Position numbers and translations under genes: made by a program. Positions 42,663 to 51,721 of a DNA stretch of 64,000 bases are shown in pieces. The stretch is from JAWPMT01 sp965267435. Lineage in GTDB: Bacteria > Bacteroidota > Bacteroidia > Cytophagales > Cyclobacteriaceae. The notes under the pieces were generated by a model. That model was not told where the DNA came from and made no database searches. It saw only the letters and a list, made by a program, of their open reading frames with translations. The DNA is taken from assembly GCA_965267435.1 (NCBI GenBank), contig OZ253960.1:2790001-2854000 (forward strand), in the 5' to 3' direction. Within the stretch, counting starts at the first letter, position 1; the number at the start of each line of letters is the position of its first letter.

Positions 42663-43406
42663 TTAGCCCTCCGACTGGGGAATAGTTGGTAGCCTCTTGC
42701 CTGCCTCTGACAACAACTGATCTATCCGTTGGCCCATTACCTCCGCGGTAGCATAGCCATTGCACACCAGATATAACTTACCATCGACTTGCAATACTAC
42801 CGTGGGATATCCCCGGACACCCCACTGGCGATTAAGCTCAAACTCGGACCGCGTTCGCTGTCTGGTTTCTATTGTATCAAAACTCGCCTCAAAGTCCTTG
42901 AATGCAATACCAAGCTCTGTGCAAATGCTCTCGTAATAGGTCACCTCCTTCGGATCCTCATTGTCGACGTAGAATTTGCGCTGAACGGCCTCAAAGAATC
43001 GCAATACGCCCTCCTGATCCATAAACTGCTTGGCCGTTACCACAGCGCGACACGCCGGCTCGGTGTCGTAATGGAATTCCTCGCGATCGAATAGTTGATA
43101 CCCAAAAGGTTGCCCACTACGAGCGTTGACCTCCTTCCAGTGGTGCATGAGGAAGCGTTTCATATCATCATCCCAGGGATCGCCGCCCCCAGGACGCAAT
43201 CCACCAACAATTATTTCAAATCCTATCGATTGCTCCTTGTATTGCTTCCTAATCTCCGCCAGATGATTGGAGATACCCCAACACCACGAACACATGGGGT
43301 CGCCTATGTAGATGATCCTGATGTCATCTCTTAGTGGTTGCGCAGGTTGCTCCTGATCAAGCTCCTTAGGAGCACACAGGCCATTGTCATCGCAGTTCAT
43401 TTCCAT
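42663..43406 (-). CDS. DsbA/FrnE-family thioredoxin-fold protein
   Basis: A 247-residue protein with a DsbA-like fold. The active site is CSWC (Cys39/Cys42) in GDPMCSWCWG, and the cis-Pro strand is RGYPTVVLQVDG. The helical insert is of the FrnE/2-hydroxychromene-carboxylate-isomerase type (WKEVNARSGQPFGYQLF). There is no signal peptide, so it is probably cytoplasmic, although the short N-terminus has two further cysteines (Cys5, Cys11). It could reduce or isomerise disulfides or act on glutathione-like thiols. It is last in the leftward gene run from sppA and follows the class IV aminotransferase after 56 bp. Confidence 0.88.
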   Translation of the reverse strand: MEMNCDDNGLCAPKELDQEQPAQPLRDDIRIIYIGDPMCSWCWGISNHLAEIRKQYKEQSIGFEIIVGGLRPGGGDPWDDDMKRFLMHHWKEVNARSGQPFGYQLFDREEFHYDTEPACRAVVTAKQFMDQEGVLRFFEAVQRKFYVDNEDPKEVTYYESICTELGIAFKDFEASFDTIETRQRTRSEFELNRQWGVRGYPTVVLQVDGKLYLVCNGYATAEVMGQRIDQLLSEAGKRLPTIPQSEG

Positions 43407-43462
43407 CTCCTGACTATTGTCGATTCATTATAGGATACATCTGGAGGAAAAGCTTTGTTCCC

Positions 43463-44281
43463 TCACACTGCCTTCACACCGTCCTGATAGTATTCAGCAA
43501 AGACCTTTTGTAGTCTGAGCGACCAAGGTCCAGGTCGTCCGTCGGCTATGACATGCTCGTCAATGTGACTCACTGGCATTATGTCCTTTGTAGTGGAGGT
43601 GATGAAGACCTCATCGGCTGCCACCAGGTCTTCTAATGACATGTCCCCCTCCTTCACCGGCAGGAGTTGCTCGGCACTGCGCATGACATGCATACGGGTG
43701 ATGCCACGAAGGATATTGTCTTTCGGGGTCCACAGCTCACCACCGCGAATCGCAAACACGTTGCACCTGGAAGCTTCACTGACAACTCCGTCTTTGTGAA
43801 AAAGCACTTCCGCAGCTCCTGCAGCCGCCTTTTTGCGGGTAAGCGAAAAAGATGTGAAGTAATTGAGCGACTTGATCTCAGGAAAATCCCTAACGTATTC
43901 GTGAGAAATTAGCTTCACACTTTCGGGGCGCTCTGTGGACAGAGGGAAGTTCATCACCATGAACAATGGATCATAAACATCCGCGCCATCGGGACCGTCC
44001 CCCAGTAAAATGAGCTTAAAGCTGGAGTGATCAAAGCCGTTTCGTTGCTGAAGTTCCGTGATTGCCTCCATGACTTCTGCGTCCTCCACTTGTCGAGACA
44101 AACCAAGAAACGTTTGTGATTTGGCGAACCGGGCCAGGTAATCCTCAAGGAATCGAGGCTGTGAATGGACGGTACGGAAGAAGTCAAAGACTCCATACGA
44201 CCGTGCTATACCCGTCTGCTCCACGGGGATCTTTGCGTCTCCCCTCTCCACAAATTGTCCATCCAGATAAAACCAATGCAT
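43463..44281 (-). CDS. Class IV (branched-chain/D-amino-acid type) aminotransferase
   Basis: A 272-residue PLP enzyme. The PLP lysine lies in the D-amino-acid-transaminase-like motif EIKSLNYF, and the phosphate-binding strand GVVSEASRCNVFAI and NILRGITRMHVM blocks are typical of fold-type IV. Family members act as branched-chain aminotransferases, D-alanine aminotransferases or 4-amino-4-deoxychorismate lyases; sequence reading does not decide which. Its place three genes after bioB, next to a thioesterase, might hint at pimelate/biotin or folate-related chemistry, but this is speculative. The gap to the thioesterase is 7 bp. Confidence 0.88.
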   Translation of the reverse strand: MHWFYLDGQFVERGDAKIPVEQTGIARSYGVFDFFRTVHSQPRFLEDYLARFAKSQTFLGLSRQVEDAEVMEAITELQQRNGFDHSSFKLILLGDGPDGADVYDPLFMVMNFPLSTERPESVKLISHEYVRDFPEIKSLNYFTSFSLTRKKAAAGAAEVLFHKDGVVSEASRCNVFAIRGGELWTPKDNILRGITRMHVMRSAEQLLPVKEGDMSLEDLVAADEVFITSTTKDIMPVSHIDEHVIADGRPGPWSLRLQKVFAEYYQDGVKAV

Positions 44282-44288
44282 ATCGTCG

Positions 44289-44729
44289 CTATTTGTAACC
44301 GATTTCTTCTGTAAGATCGATATTGCTCTTCATAAAATGGCCAGTACCAAATCCTATTTCTCGACCTTTTTCATTGGTGAGGGAAGCATCGGCCACGAAT
44401 AAACTCCGTGACTGAAACCTCAAAGTGCCCCGAGCTGTGAGCTTCCCGCGGCTCTCTGGCCTAAGCAGATTGAGGCTGAAATTAGAAGTTAGAACAAATT
44501 TATCAGTTACAACGGAATTGACCGCAAAAAAAGCCGCGTCATCCAGGAGTTTGAAGTAGATCGAACCGTGGATCGCACCCAGGGCGTGGTGGTACTTCTC
44601 CTGGATATCCAGGGTAATCTCAGCCGTCTTGCTTCCAATTGTTATTTGAGTGGTCTCGTAAATCTCCTCTGTGATCTTTGACTGGAGGTACATCCGCTCC
44701 AGCTTTCTGAAATGTTCCTCGATTCCCAT
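44289..44729 (-). CDS. Hotdog-fold (PaaI-like) thioesterase
   Basis: A 146-residue hotdog protein of normal PaaI-family length. The helix-start motif GAIHGSIYFKLLDDAAFFAV has the conserved G-x-x-H-G and catalytic Asp of PaaI-type acyl-CoA thioesterases. Strands FNLNLLRPESRGKLTARG-like and SRSLFVADASLTNEKG follow. It lies 17 bp after bioB and 7 bp before the class IV aminotransferase. It hydrolyses or binds acyl-CoA; a link to the pimeloyl-CoA pool feeding biotin is conceivable but unproved. Confidence 0.88.
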   Translation of the reverse strand: MGIEEHFRKLERMYLQSKITEEIYETTQITIGSKTAEITLDIQEKYHHALGAIHGSIYFKLLDDAAFFAVNSVVTDKFVLTSNFSLNLLRPESRGKLTARGTLRFQSRSLFVADASLTNEKGREIGFGTGHFMKSNIDLTEEIGYK

Positions 44730-44746
44730 CAGACACTCCTCTGAAA

Positions 44747-45739
44747 TCAGGCCTGGCTTATTTCAAACTTCTCAGCCGCGGCCCCTTTGAAAGCCTCACG
44801 CGGCTTGAGGTTCAGGGTCTGAAACATCTCCTTGTCCTGATCTACGTCAGGGTTTGGTGTTGTTAGCAACTCCTCGCCTGCAAAGATGGAGTTGGCGCCA
44901 GCCATGAAGCACAGCGCTTGCTCTTCTATGCTCATCCGGACCCTACCAGCTGATAGACGTACCTGAGCCCTTGGCATGATGACTCGGGCTGTCGCGATCA
45001 TCCGCACCATGTCCCATACGGACACACGCTCCTGATCCTCCAATGGTGTGCCAGGCACGGGTACCAATGCATTCACCGGGACCGACTCTGGATGCTCGGG
45101 CAGGTTAGAAAGTGTATGTAGCATCCCTATTCGGTCTTCTACTGTCTCTCCCATACCAATGATCCCACCGGAGCAGACGGAAATATTGGCATTACGCACG
45201 TTCTCCAGGGTATCGAGTCGGTCATCAAACGTACGAGTCGTAATGATTTCTTCGTAGTGTTCCTCGCTGGTATCCAAATTGTGATTGTAGGCATAGAGAC
45301 CGGCCTCTTTCAGTCGATTGGCCTGCTCCTCCGTCAGCATTCCCAGGGTGCAACAAACCTCCATTCCCAGGCTATTGACCCCTTTGACCATATCGATGAC
45401 CTTATCGAAGTCCCTATTGTCACGCACCTCGCGCCAAGCGGCACCCATGCAAAATCTCGTGGAGCCGTTCTCCTTCGCGACACTGGCTTTGTGCAGTACT
45501 GCATCCACATCTAGCAGCTTGTGGACGTTGACATCCGTGTGATAACGTGCTGCCTGAGGGCAGTAGGCGCAGTCCTCAGGGCACCCTCCCGTCTTTATGG
45601 ATAGCAGGGTGCATACCTGCACCTCACTGGGGTCGTTGAATTCGCGGTGGATCGTGGCGGCCTCATAGATCAAATCAAGTACAGGGCGATTATGAATTTC
45701 GAGGATCTCTTCTTTGGTCCAGTCGTTTCTTATCTGCAT
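44747..45739 (-). CDS. bioB: Biotin synthase
   Basis: A 330-residue radical-SAM enzyme that inserts sulfur into dethiobiotin, the last step of biotin synthesis. The radical-SAM cluster motif is CPEDCAYC, with the SIKTGGCPEDCAYCPQAARY block intact. Further conserved parts are ENGSTRFCMGAAWR, CCTLGMLTEEQANRLKEAG, YNHNLDTSEE and RLSAGRVRMS (Arg ligand to the [2Fe-2S] cluster). Other bio genes are not in the window. It lies 38 bp after sppA and heads the thioesterase/aminotransferase run. Confidence 0.97.
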   Translation of the reverse strand: MQIRNDWTKEEILEIHNRPVLDLIYEAATIHREFNDPSEVQVCTLLSIKTGGCPEDCAYCPQAARYHTDVNVHKLLDVDAVLHKASVAKENGSTRFCMGAAWREVRDNRDFDKVIDMVKGVNSLGMEVCCTLGMLTEEQANRLKEAGLYAYNHNLDTSEEHYEEIITTRTFDDRLDTLENVRNANISVCSGGIIGMGETVEDRIGMLHTLSNLPEHPESVPVNALVPVPGTPLEDQERVSVWDMVRMIATARVIMPRAQVRLSAGRVRMSIEEQALCFMAGANSIFAGEELLTTPNPDVDQDKEMFQTLNLKPREAFKGAAAEKFEISQA

Positions 45740-45777
45740 CGGTCGTGGGTCTCGTCTAGTTCAAAATATGTCAGCGC

Positions 45778-47514
45778 CTAATTTATTTCAATTTCACCAA
45801 GCATTCTTGCCTGGGTTCCTCTCATCTTGGCAATTTCTTTCAGTTCCTTCAAATGAGGGACATCGATGTCGGGTTGGAAAATTTTTGTCGCTTCACCTGT
45901 GAGGGAAGTCAACACCTGCTCTATAAAAGGCTTCGGCTGGGGGTAATACCCCACTCGGTAATCATCCTCCACTCCTGCGGCCTCGGCAGCCAACTGAATG
46001 GCATCCTCGAAGCTTCCAAGCACGTCTACGAGTCCGTTGCGCTTGGCCTCCGCGCCGGACCATACCCTTCCTCCTGCCAACTTCACCAGGGCGTCCTGCG
46101 ACATGTCCCTTCCCTCCGCAGCCTTGCTGATAAAGGAGTTGTATCCCTTCTCGACCGACCTTTGGATGATTGCTCTTTCCTGATCGGTTAGTGGTCTTGT
46201 CACCGTGATATAGTCCGAAAATTCACCGGTGGTCACCACATCATTTGTGATGCCTAGCTTATTCTCGAGAAACTCACCAAAATTGAAGAGCATACTAAAA
46301 ATACCGATGGACCCAGTGATCGTGTTGGGTTGGGCGACGATGGTATCTGCTGCCATGGCTATGTAGTAGCCCCCCGAGGCCGCATAGTCAGACATAGAAG
46401 CGATGATGGGCTTCACGCCACGGGTGAGTTCCACCTCTCGCCAAATCATATCTGAGGCAGTAATACTCCCACCAGGAGAATTGACGCGCAAGACGATGGC
46501 TTTCGTAGAGCTACTCTCCCGGGCCTTGCGAATTTCGTTGGCGATCTGCTCACCGATGATCTCCTGGTTGGCTTCCCCATTCATCACAATGGCACCCTCC
46601 GCCATGATGACCGCTATTCGATTAGATGAATACTCTCCGGCACTCAATGACATGCGGTACTTTTTGGCGGAAATAAAGTTGACATCATCGATGTCCTCCT
46701 CTCCCATCTGATCCATGATCAACTGTTTGATCTCGTCCTCGTATCCCACCTTCGTCACCAGCTTCAGCTCCTCAAACTCCTTGGGCAACTGGGCCTCCAT
46801 TTTCTGCTGGATCTCTTTCAGTCGCTCATCATCGATCTGCAACGATTCCGCTACCTCATCAATGTAGGTTTGGTTAACGTCATTGAGCAACGTACTCAGT
46901 TGTAGTTCATTTTCAGGACTTAGGTCTTTTCTGATAAAAGGCTCTACCGCGCCTTTGAACTCTCCGACCCGGAAGATCTCAGGCTCTATTTCAAGTTTAT
47001 CAAAAAGTCCTTTATAGAAGGTGATCGTGGCTGTGAGGCCATTGAATTCGAGGCTACCCTCCGGGTGCAGATAGATCTCATCAGCAACCGAGGCGAGGAA
47101 GTAATCCGCCTCACTGATAAAAGCCCCATACGAATAGAGGAATTTTCCGGACTTCTTGAAGTCCAAAAGCGCGTCCCTGATCTCAAGGAGACTGGAGAAT
47201 CCCGCGGCCAGGAACATATGTTCCATATATATGCCCTTAATATTGGGGTCTTCTTTGGCTTCGTCGATGACCCTTAATATGTCCATCAGACTTGTTGTTT
47301 TCGGGCCATTCACAAAAATCTCCTCAAAAGGATCTTCGATGGAGCGATCCCTGATGATCCCACTCAACTTCAGATGTAAAACGGAGTTCTCACTGACAAC
47401 TGGCGTCTCCTCTGCGGAAATAGCCGCGAAGAAACCGATCGTGATGATGAACAAGAAGAAAAAGAAAATGACCAGGGCCAGGAATGAAGCCAGAAAATTG
47501 CGGAGAAAAGCCAT
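45778..47514 (-). CDS. sppA: Signal peptide peptidase SppA (67-kDa type)
   Basis: A 578-residue membrane-bound serine protease that degrades cleaved signal peptides. I use the ATG at 47514 since it starts directly before the TM anchor (residues ~5-30, FLALVIFFFFLFIITIGFF); an upstream TTG gives a 22-residue extension of low appeal. Two tandem S49 domains are present, as in the E. coli type: the N-terminal one carries the lysine general base, the C-terminal one the nucleophile Ser380 in DYAASGGYYIAM. It is divergent from folK and 38 bp before bioB, probably the first gene of that leftward run. Confidence 0.94.
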   Translation of the reverse strand: MAFLRNFLASFLALVIFFFFLFIITIGFFAAISAEETPVVSENSVLHLKLSGIIRDRSIEDPFEEIFVNGPKTTSLMDILRVIDEAKEDPNIKGIYMEHMFLAAGFSSLLEIRDALLDFKKSGKFLYSYGAFISEADYFLASVADEIYLHPEGSLEFNGLTATITFYKGLFDKLEIEPEIFRVGEFKGAVEPFIRKDLSPENELQLSTLLNDVNQTYIDEVAESLQIDDERLKEIQQKMEAQLPKEFEELKLVTKVGYEDEIKQLIMDQMGEEDIDDVNFISAKKYRMSLSAGEYSSNRIAVIMAEGAIVMNGEANQEIIGEQIANEIRKARESSSTKAIVLRVNSPGGSITASDMIWREVELTRGVKPIIASMSDYAASGGYYIAMAADTIVAQPNTITGSIGIFSMLFNFGEFLENKLGITNDVVTTGEFSDYITVTRPLTDQERAIIQRSVEKGYNSFISKAAEGRDMSQDALVKLAGGRVWSGAEAKRNGLVDVLGSFEDAIQLAAEAAGVEDDYRVGYYPQPKPFIEQVLTSLTGEATKIFQPDIDVPHLKELKEIAKMRGTQARMLGEIEIN

Positions 47515-47628
47515 GAATGTTTTGAGTATGTTCAGGGGCGTCGCGCCCTCAAGAATTTTCTTTGAACTTATTTTCAACAAAACTAATGATGTAATCAGTT
47601 TAGGACATTTAGTTTTAAACCAATTGTT

Positions 47629-48126
47629 ATGAGCGGGATCTTTCTATTGTTGGGGAGCAACATCGATGACAGGCTTGAGCACCTGCAAAGGGCTTGCAAC
47701 TTGCTCTCCGGTGAGAAGCTACATATTGTTCGATCATCTTCCATCTACGAGACAGCACCGTGGGGCAAGACCGATCAGCAGTGGTTTCTCAATGTTGCTT
47801 TACAAATAGAGACGGATATCTCTGCGCAGGAATTGCTCCTTCTTTGTCAGCAAGTCGAGTCGGCAATAGGCCGTGTTCGCCATGAAAAATGGGCAGAGAG
47901 AAGCATCGACGTTGATATTCTCTACTATCACCATGAGATCCTTAGCAGTGAGACCCTGCAAATACCGCATCCCGGAATACCTGGGAGGCGTTTCACGCTC
48001 ATGCCTCTGGTCGAAATTGCCTCGGAGTTCTTTCACCCAGGACTAGGCAAAACCCAAAAACAGTTGTTGGATGTGGTCGAGGATCCGTTGGAAGTCACTC
48101 GCACCGAATACGCAATTTCACTTTGA
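47629..48126 (+). CDS. folK: HPPK, folate pathway pyrophosphokinase
   Basis: A 165-residue 2-amino-4-hydroxy-6-hydroxymethyldihydropteridine diphosphokinase. It transfers pyrophosphate from ATP to the pterin alcohol before dihydropteroate synthase acts. It opens LLLGSNIDDRLEHLQRA. ETAPWGKTDQQWFLNVALQIET, the ER-SIDVDILYY metal-binding pair (Asp-x-Asp) and IPHPGIPGRRFTLMPLVE are also present. Length and motifs are normal. Its TGA stop contains the TTG start of the next gene. Confidence 0.96.
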   Translation: MSGIFLLLGSNIDDRLEHLQRACNLLSGEKLHIVRSSSIYETAPWGKTDQQWFLNVALQIETDISAQELLLLCQQVESAIGRVRHEKWAERSIDVDILYYHHEILSSETLQIPHPGIPGRRFTLMPLVEIASEFFHPGLGKTQKQLLDVVEDPLEVTRTEYAISL

Positions 48127-48875
48127 GTCCGGAGGAATTCGTCCTTTTGATCGGTGCCGGACTATTCGCCGGCTTCATCAACACCATCGCCGGGGGAGGA
48201 TCGTTGATCTCCTTGCCCCTCCTGATCTTCATGGGCCTACCGAGCGTAGACGCCAACGCGTCTAATCGCGTTGCCATATTCCTCCAAAATATCTTTGCAG
48301 TCCAGGGATTTCGCAGCAAGGGCGTGTTCCTCTTTCCCTTCTCCCTTTGGCTAGGGATTTCCGCATCGCTGGGGGCTATTGTCGGTGCCATGATCGCGGT
48401 GGACATCAGCGGTGCACTCTTCAATCGCATCCTGGCAGTAGTGATGCTCATAGTGATGGGACTCACGATTTTGAAACCCTACCTCATCAGCAAAGTGGCC
48501 GACGAACATTTCTCACGCCAGAGGAATACATGGAGCATTATCGCCTTTTTTGGCATTGGGATCTACGGTGGCTTTATTCAGGCGGGTGTAGGCTTTCTGG
48601 TCATCGCCCTACTCACCAATATTCACGGCTTGGGAATGGCCAAGACCAACAGTGTAAAGGTGATGGTGATCCTGATGTACAGCGTCTTTGCGTTGGTCGT
48701 ATTTTTTATAGGAGACAAAATCCAATGGGATTATGGACTTACCCTTGCCATTGGCAATGCCTCGGGCGGGTGGATCGCCAGTAGGTGGTCCGTCAATAAA
48801 GACGACAAATGGATCCGACTGATTCTGATTGTCACCGTGACGGCCCTGGCAATTAAGCTGTGGTTTTTTACCTAA
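48123..48875 (+). CDS. TSUP-family (TauE/SafE) transporter
   Basis: A 250-residue inner-membrane transporter. It has about eight helices and two copies of the TauE/SafE motif: GLFAGFINTIAGGGSLISLP near residues 14-33 and GIYGGFIQAGVGFLVIA near 141-157. Family substrates include sulfite, sulfoacetate and other anions; none is assigned here. The start is TTG at 48123-48125, inside the folK stop (TGA 48124-48126). The first in-frame ATG would remove the first transmembrane helix, so TTG is well supported. Confidence 0.9.
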   Translation: MSPEEFVLLIGAGLFAGFINTIAGGGSLISLPLLIFMGLPSVDANASNRVAIFLQNIFAVQGFRSKGVFLFPFSLWLGISASLGAIVGAMIAVDISGALFNRILAVVMLIVMGLTILKPYLISKVADEHFSRQRNTWSIIAFFGIGIYGGFIQAGVGFLVIALLTNIHGLGMAKTNSVKVMVILMYSVFALVVFFIGDKIQWDYGLTLAIGNASGGWIASRWSVNKDDKWIRLILIVTVTALAIKLWFFT

Positions 48876-48908
48876 TTGAATTTCTGAAACTTTTCAAATA
48901 ACCATCTG

Positions 48909-49973
48909 ATGACATGGAGTGAAGCCAGGAGTCTATTCCCAATTCTTAAGAACTATACCTACTTCAACACGGCTCGGTTTTGTGCTCTGCCACAACCTGT
49001 GGTTGACCTGCAATCAAGATATGTTGGCAGCCTTTCCGAGCATGGTTCCTGGGAATTTGGAGAATGGATAGAAAAGTACGAACAGGCCCGGGCACTGGCT
49101 GCAGAGCTCATGAGTTGCCCAGTGGACGCGACATTCTTTCTGCCGAATGTATCCACAGGCATCAATCTGGCCAGTCTCTACCTCCCCAACCGCCCCGTGG
49201 TCTTGATGGAGACGGACTTCCCTTCAGTATTGCTACCCTGGCAGACCAATCGCCATCCGATTGAGATGGTCCCAAATGACGAAGACTTTTATTCGCGGTT
49301 GGAACCTCTACTGGCGGAAGGCCACAAGATCCTCTCCATCAGTTGGGTTCAGTCGGCCGATGGATTCGAAATTGATCTACCAAGGATCTTCGACTGGTGC
49401 AAGCAATACGACTGCACGATCATTCTGGACGGCACCCAGGGGCTGGGAGCCATTCCCTTTGAAGTAGACCCTGATGTGTCGATGGTCTTCCTTAGCAGTT
49501 CCTTTAAGTGGCTGCTTGCAGGATATGGCGTGGCAATTGGCTACGTATCTCAAGACCTACTGCCGACCTTCAAAGCCTTCCAGGGATGGAATAGTATTGA
49601 TTTTGGCAGTGGTATGGCCAAAACCGGAGCAGCCTCCCTCGAGGTAGGCAATGCACTATTCTTCAATGTGCTGGGGCTGCACGAGGGCTTGCAGCTAATC
49701 ACAAAGCTGGGAATCGACGCCATCACCGAAAAAAACATCCATTACCGCGACCAATTGATCGAAGCCCTGACTTCAGCCAATTTTGACGTGAAGCAACATC
49801 CCAGTTCCAGGTCCACTATCTTTCAGTTGATGACGGAAGATGGAGACTATGAACTCATGGTAAAGGAAGGTATCCAAACCTCCAAGCAGCCCGGGAAAGT
49901 GCGCCTGTCTCCTCACTTCTACAATGATGAGAACGACATCGACAGATTACTATCGGTACTGAAATCCAACTGA
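48909..49973 (+). CDS. Class V aminotransferase-fold PLP enzyme
   Basis: A 354-residue fold-type I PLP protein of the cysteine desulfurase/isopenicillin-epimerase-like branch. An N-terminal NYTYFNTARFCALPQP matches the family's substrate-binding opening, DGTQGLGAIPFEVD holds the PLP ring Asp, and Lys200 in SSSFKWLLAGYG is the probable Schiff-base lysine. It lacks the conserved active-site Cys loop expected of a true cysteine desulfurase, so another decarboxylase, lyase or transferase role is likelier. The gene lies 33 bp after the TSUP transporter, with the flippase 25 bp beyond it. Confidence 0.88.
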   Translation: MTWSEARSLFPILKNYTYFNTARFCALPQPVVDLQSRYVGSLSEHGSWEFGEWIEKYEQARALAAELMSCPVDATFFLPNVSTGINLASLYLPNRPVVLMETDFPSVLLPWQTNRHPIEMVPNDEDFYSRLEPLLAEGHKILSISWVQSADGFEIDLPRIFDWCKQYDCTIILDGTQGLGAIPFEVDPDVSMVFLSSSFKWLLAGYGVAIGYVSQDLLPTFKAFQGWNSIDFGSGMAKTGAASLEVGNALFFNVLGLHEGLQLITKLGIDAITEKNIHYRDQLIEALTSANFDVKQHPSSRSTIFQLMTEDGDYELMVKEGIQTSKQPGKVRLSPHFYNDENDIDRLLSVLKSN

Positions 49974-49998
49974 TATCGGGGATGGAGCCACTTATTGA

Positions 49999-51501
49999 AT
50001 GAGTCAGTCAATCAAACAAGGATTTTGGGCCACGATCACGGTCTATAGCGGTGTTGCCATTGGGTACATCAACACCATTATATTCTTTCCCAAGTTCTTC
50101 ACTTTGGAAGAGCTGGGCTTGTATCGACTGATCGTCTCCAATGCGATGATACTTGCTCCATTTGCGATGATGGGATTTGGACCTGTGATCGTCAAATTTT
50201 TTCCCTATTTCGCAGACGATCGGAAGCGGAAGACCGGCCTTTACACCTTCGCTTTTGCGGTCCCTACGGTGGCTTTCCTGTTATTGACTGGCATATTGTA
50301 TGTCTTCTACCCAGTGATCCGCGACTTTTTTGGAGAGAATGGAGAGAAATACCTGGAATACTTCCATGTGACCGTTATTCTCACTTTTCTCATCGTGATC
50401 TTTAGCCTCCTGGATAGGGTCTCGCGCATACATCTCAACATCGTACTTCCCAACTTCCTACGCGAGATATTCATGCGCATCTTTTCCTTTATCATGGCGC
50501 TACTCGTGGGAGTGGGTGTTCTGGAGTTTTCTGTGGCGATCTATATCGTCCTATTTCATTACTCCATTGCTATCATCGTTCTTACCACATTCCTTGTCCG
50601 TCAGCATGATTTTCGCATTAAGCTATCACTCATCAAGATCAGGAAAATATGGAGAAAGAGAATTCTGGAGTTTGCGGGCTTCTCTATGCTGATGGGCCTT
50701 AGCTCTGTTATCCTCTTGAACATTGACCAGATCTTTATCACCAAATACCTGGGCCTCGCTGCCAATGGCATCTACACGCTCGTATTCTACATCGCCGTCA
50801 TCATCGAGATACCCCGACGAGTAGTGGCAGAGATCATTGGCCCCAAATTGAGCATCTACTTTCGTGAAAAAAAGATGGACGACGTCAGAAGGATGTATAA
50901 GTCCGTGGCGATCGATCAGACGTTGGTGGCAGTGGTCCTTCTGCTAGGTATTACGATGTCCCTGGAGGATCTTTTTCTGCTGATCCCGAAAGGGGACGAA
51001 TTGCGGACCGGTTTCACAGTAGTCATCATCATAGCCTTCGCCAAGCTGACGGATATGACTTTCAGCGTCAATGCGGCCATCATTTCTTTCTCGAGGTTAT
51101 TTCGATACAACGTGCCTCTCATAGGCATGTTCATGGTACTCAACATCGTATTGAACTGGCTCCTGATCCCAAAGTATGGATTGAATGGAGCGGCATTGGC
51201 TTCTCTGATCAGCACCTTCCTATTCAACCTTGTGAAAATGATCTTCATCTGGTACCAATTTGGGATCCAACCCTTCAGCCTCAAAATACTTGTGACCTAC
51301 ATCGTTGGTGCTTTGGTTTTCCTGATTGTGAATCAACTACCATTTCAATCTGGCACTATTATCGCAATTGCGCTGCGGTCTTTGGTCATTACGGTCCTCT
51401 ATTTCCTGCCTTTATATTGGCTCCATGTATCCCCCAACCTCAATTACGTGGTGAATCACTTCCTTGGCATTGCAAAGAATAAAATAAACAAGGGATCGTA
51501 A
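49999..51501 (+). CDS. Polysaccharide flippase (Wzx/MVF-like, MATE superfamily)
   Basis: A 500-residue inner-membrane protein with about 14 helices, the size and plan of MVF-family oligosaccharide flippases (Wzx, PST) that move lipid-linked sugars across the membrane. The opening FWATITVYSGVAIGYINTIIFFP and the repeated long loops with ANGIYTLVFYIAVIIEIPRRV fit this family. No glycosyltransferase gene lies next to it, so its glycan is unknown. It could also be related to a MATE drug exporter; the lack of a Na+-binding signature that I can read leaves this open. Confidence 0.85.
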   Translation: MSQSIKQGFWATITVYSGVAIGYINTIIFFPKFFTLEELGLYRLIVSNAMILAPFAMMGFGPVIVKFFPYFADDRKRKTGLYTFAFAVPTVAFLLLTGILYVFYPVIRDFFGENGEKYLEYFHVTVILTFLIVIFSLLDRVSRIHLNIVLPNFLREIFMRIFSFIMALLVGVGVLEFSVAIYIVLFHYSIAIIVLTTFLVRQHDFRIKLSLIKIRKIWRKRILEFAGFSMLMGLSSVILLNIDQIFITKYLGLAANGIYTLVFYIAVIIEIPRRVVAEIIGPKLSIYFREKKMDDVRRMYKSVAIDQTLVAVVLLLGITMSLEDLFLLIPKGDELRTGFTVVIIIAFAKLTDMTFSVNAAIISFSRLFRYNVPLIGMFMVLNIVLNWLLIPKYGLNGAALASLISTFLFNLVKMIFIWYQFGIQPFSLKILVTYIVGALVFLIVNQLPFQSGTIIAIALRSLVITVLYFLPLYWLHVSPNLNYVVNHFLGIAKNKINKGS

Positions 51502-51721
51502 TGAACAACGTTTGCATAAGTGGTGTCGACTGGCAATAGTGAAACATTCACCTGAAATATCGAAGTGAAATTTCTTTGGCCATCTTTTTTCATTAATATT
51601 GGCGCCGATTTAGGAGAGGCTGATATCAAAACGGACCCAACGAATCAATCGTAGTAACCTAGAGAGACTCATTGAGATTCCACGCGAATAAACGACGTCC
51701 CACCCAACTATTATTCAGCAT

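Noticed and set aside
48909..49973. Class V enzyme as a cysteine desulfurase (iscS/sufS)
   Set aside because: The active-site Cys loop and the typical His-Lys context of desulfurases are not visible, and no Fe-S assembly genes are adjacent.
51571..51601. Possible pfkA promoter (TTTC-N19-TAatATTG)
   Set aside because: The -33 box is off consensus and the -7 box has a mismatch; too weak to list.
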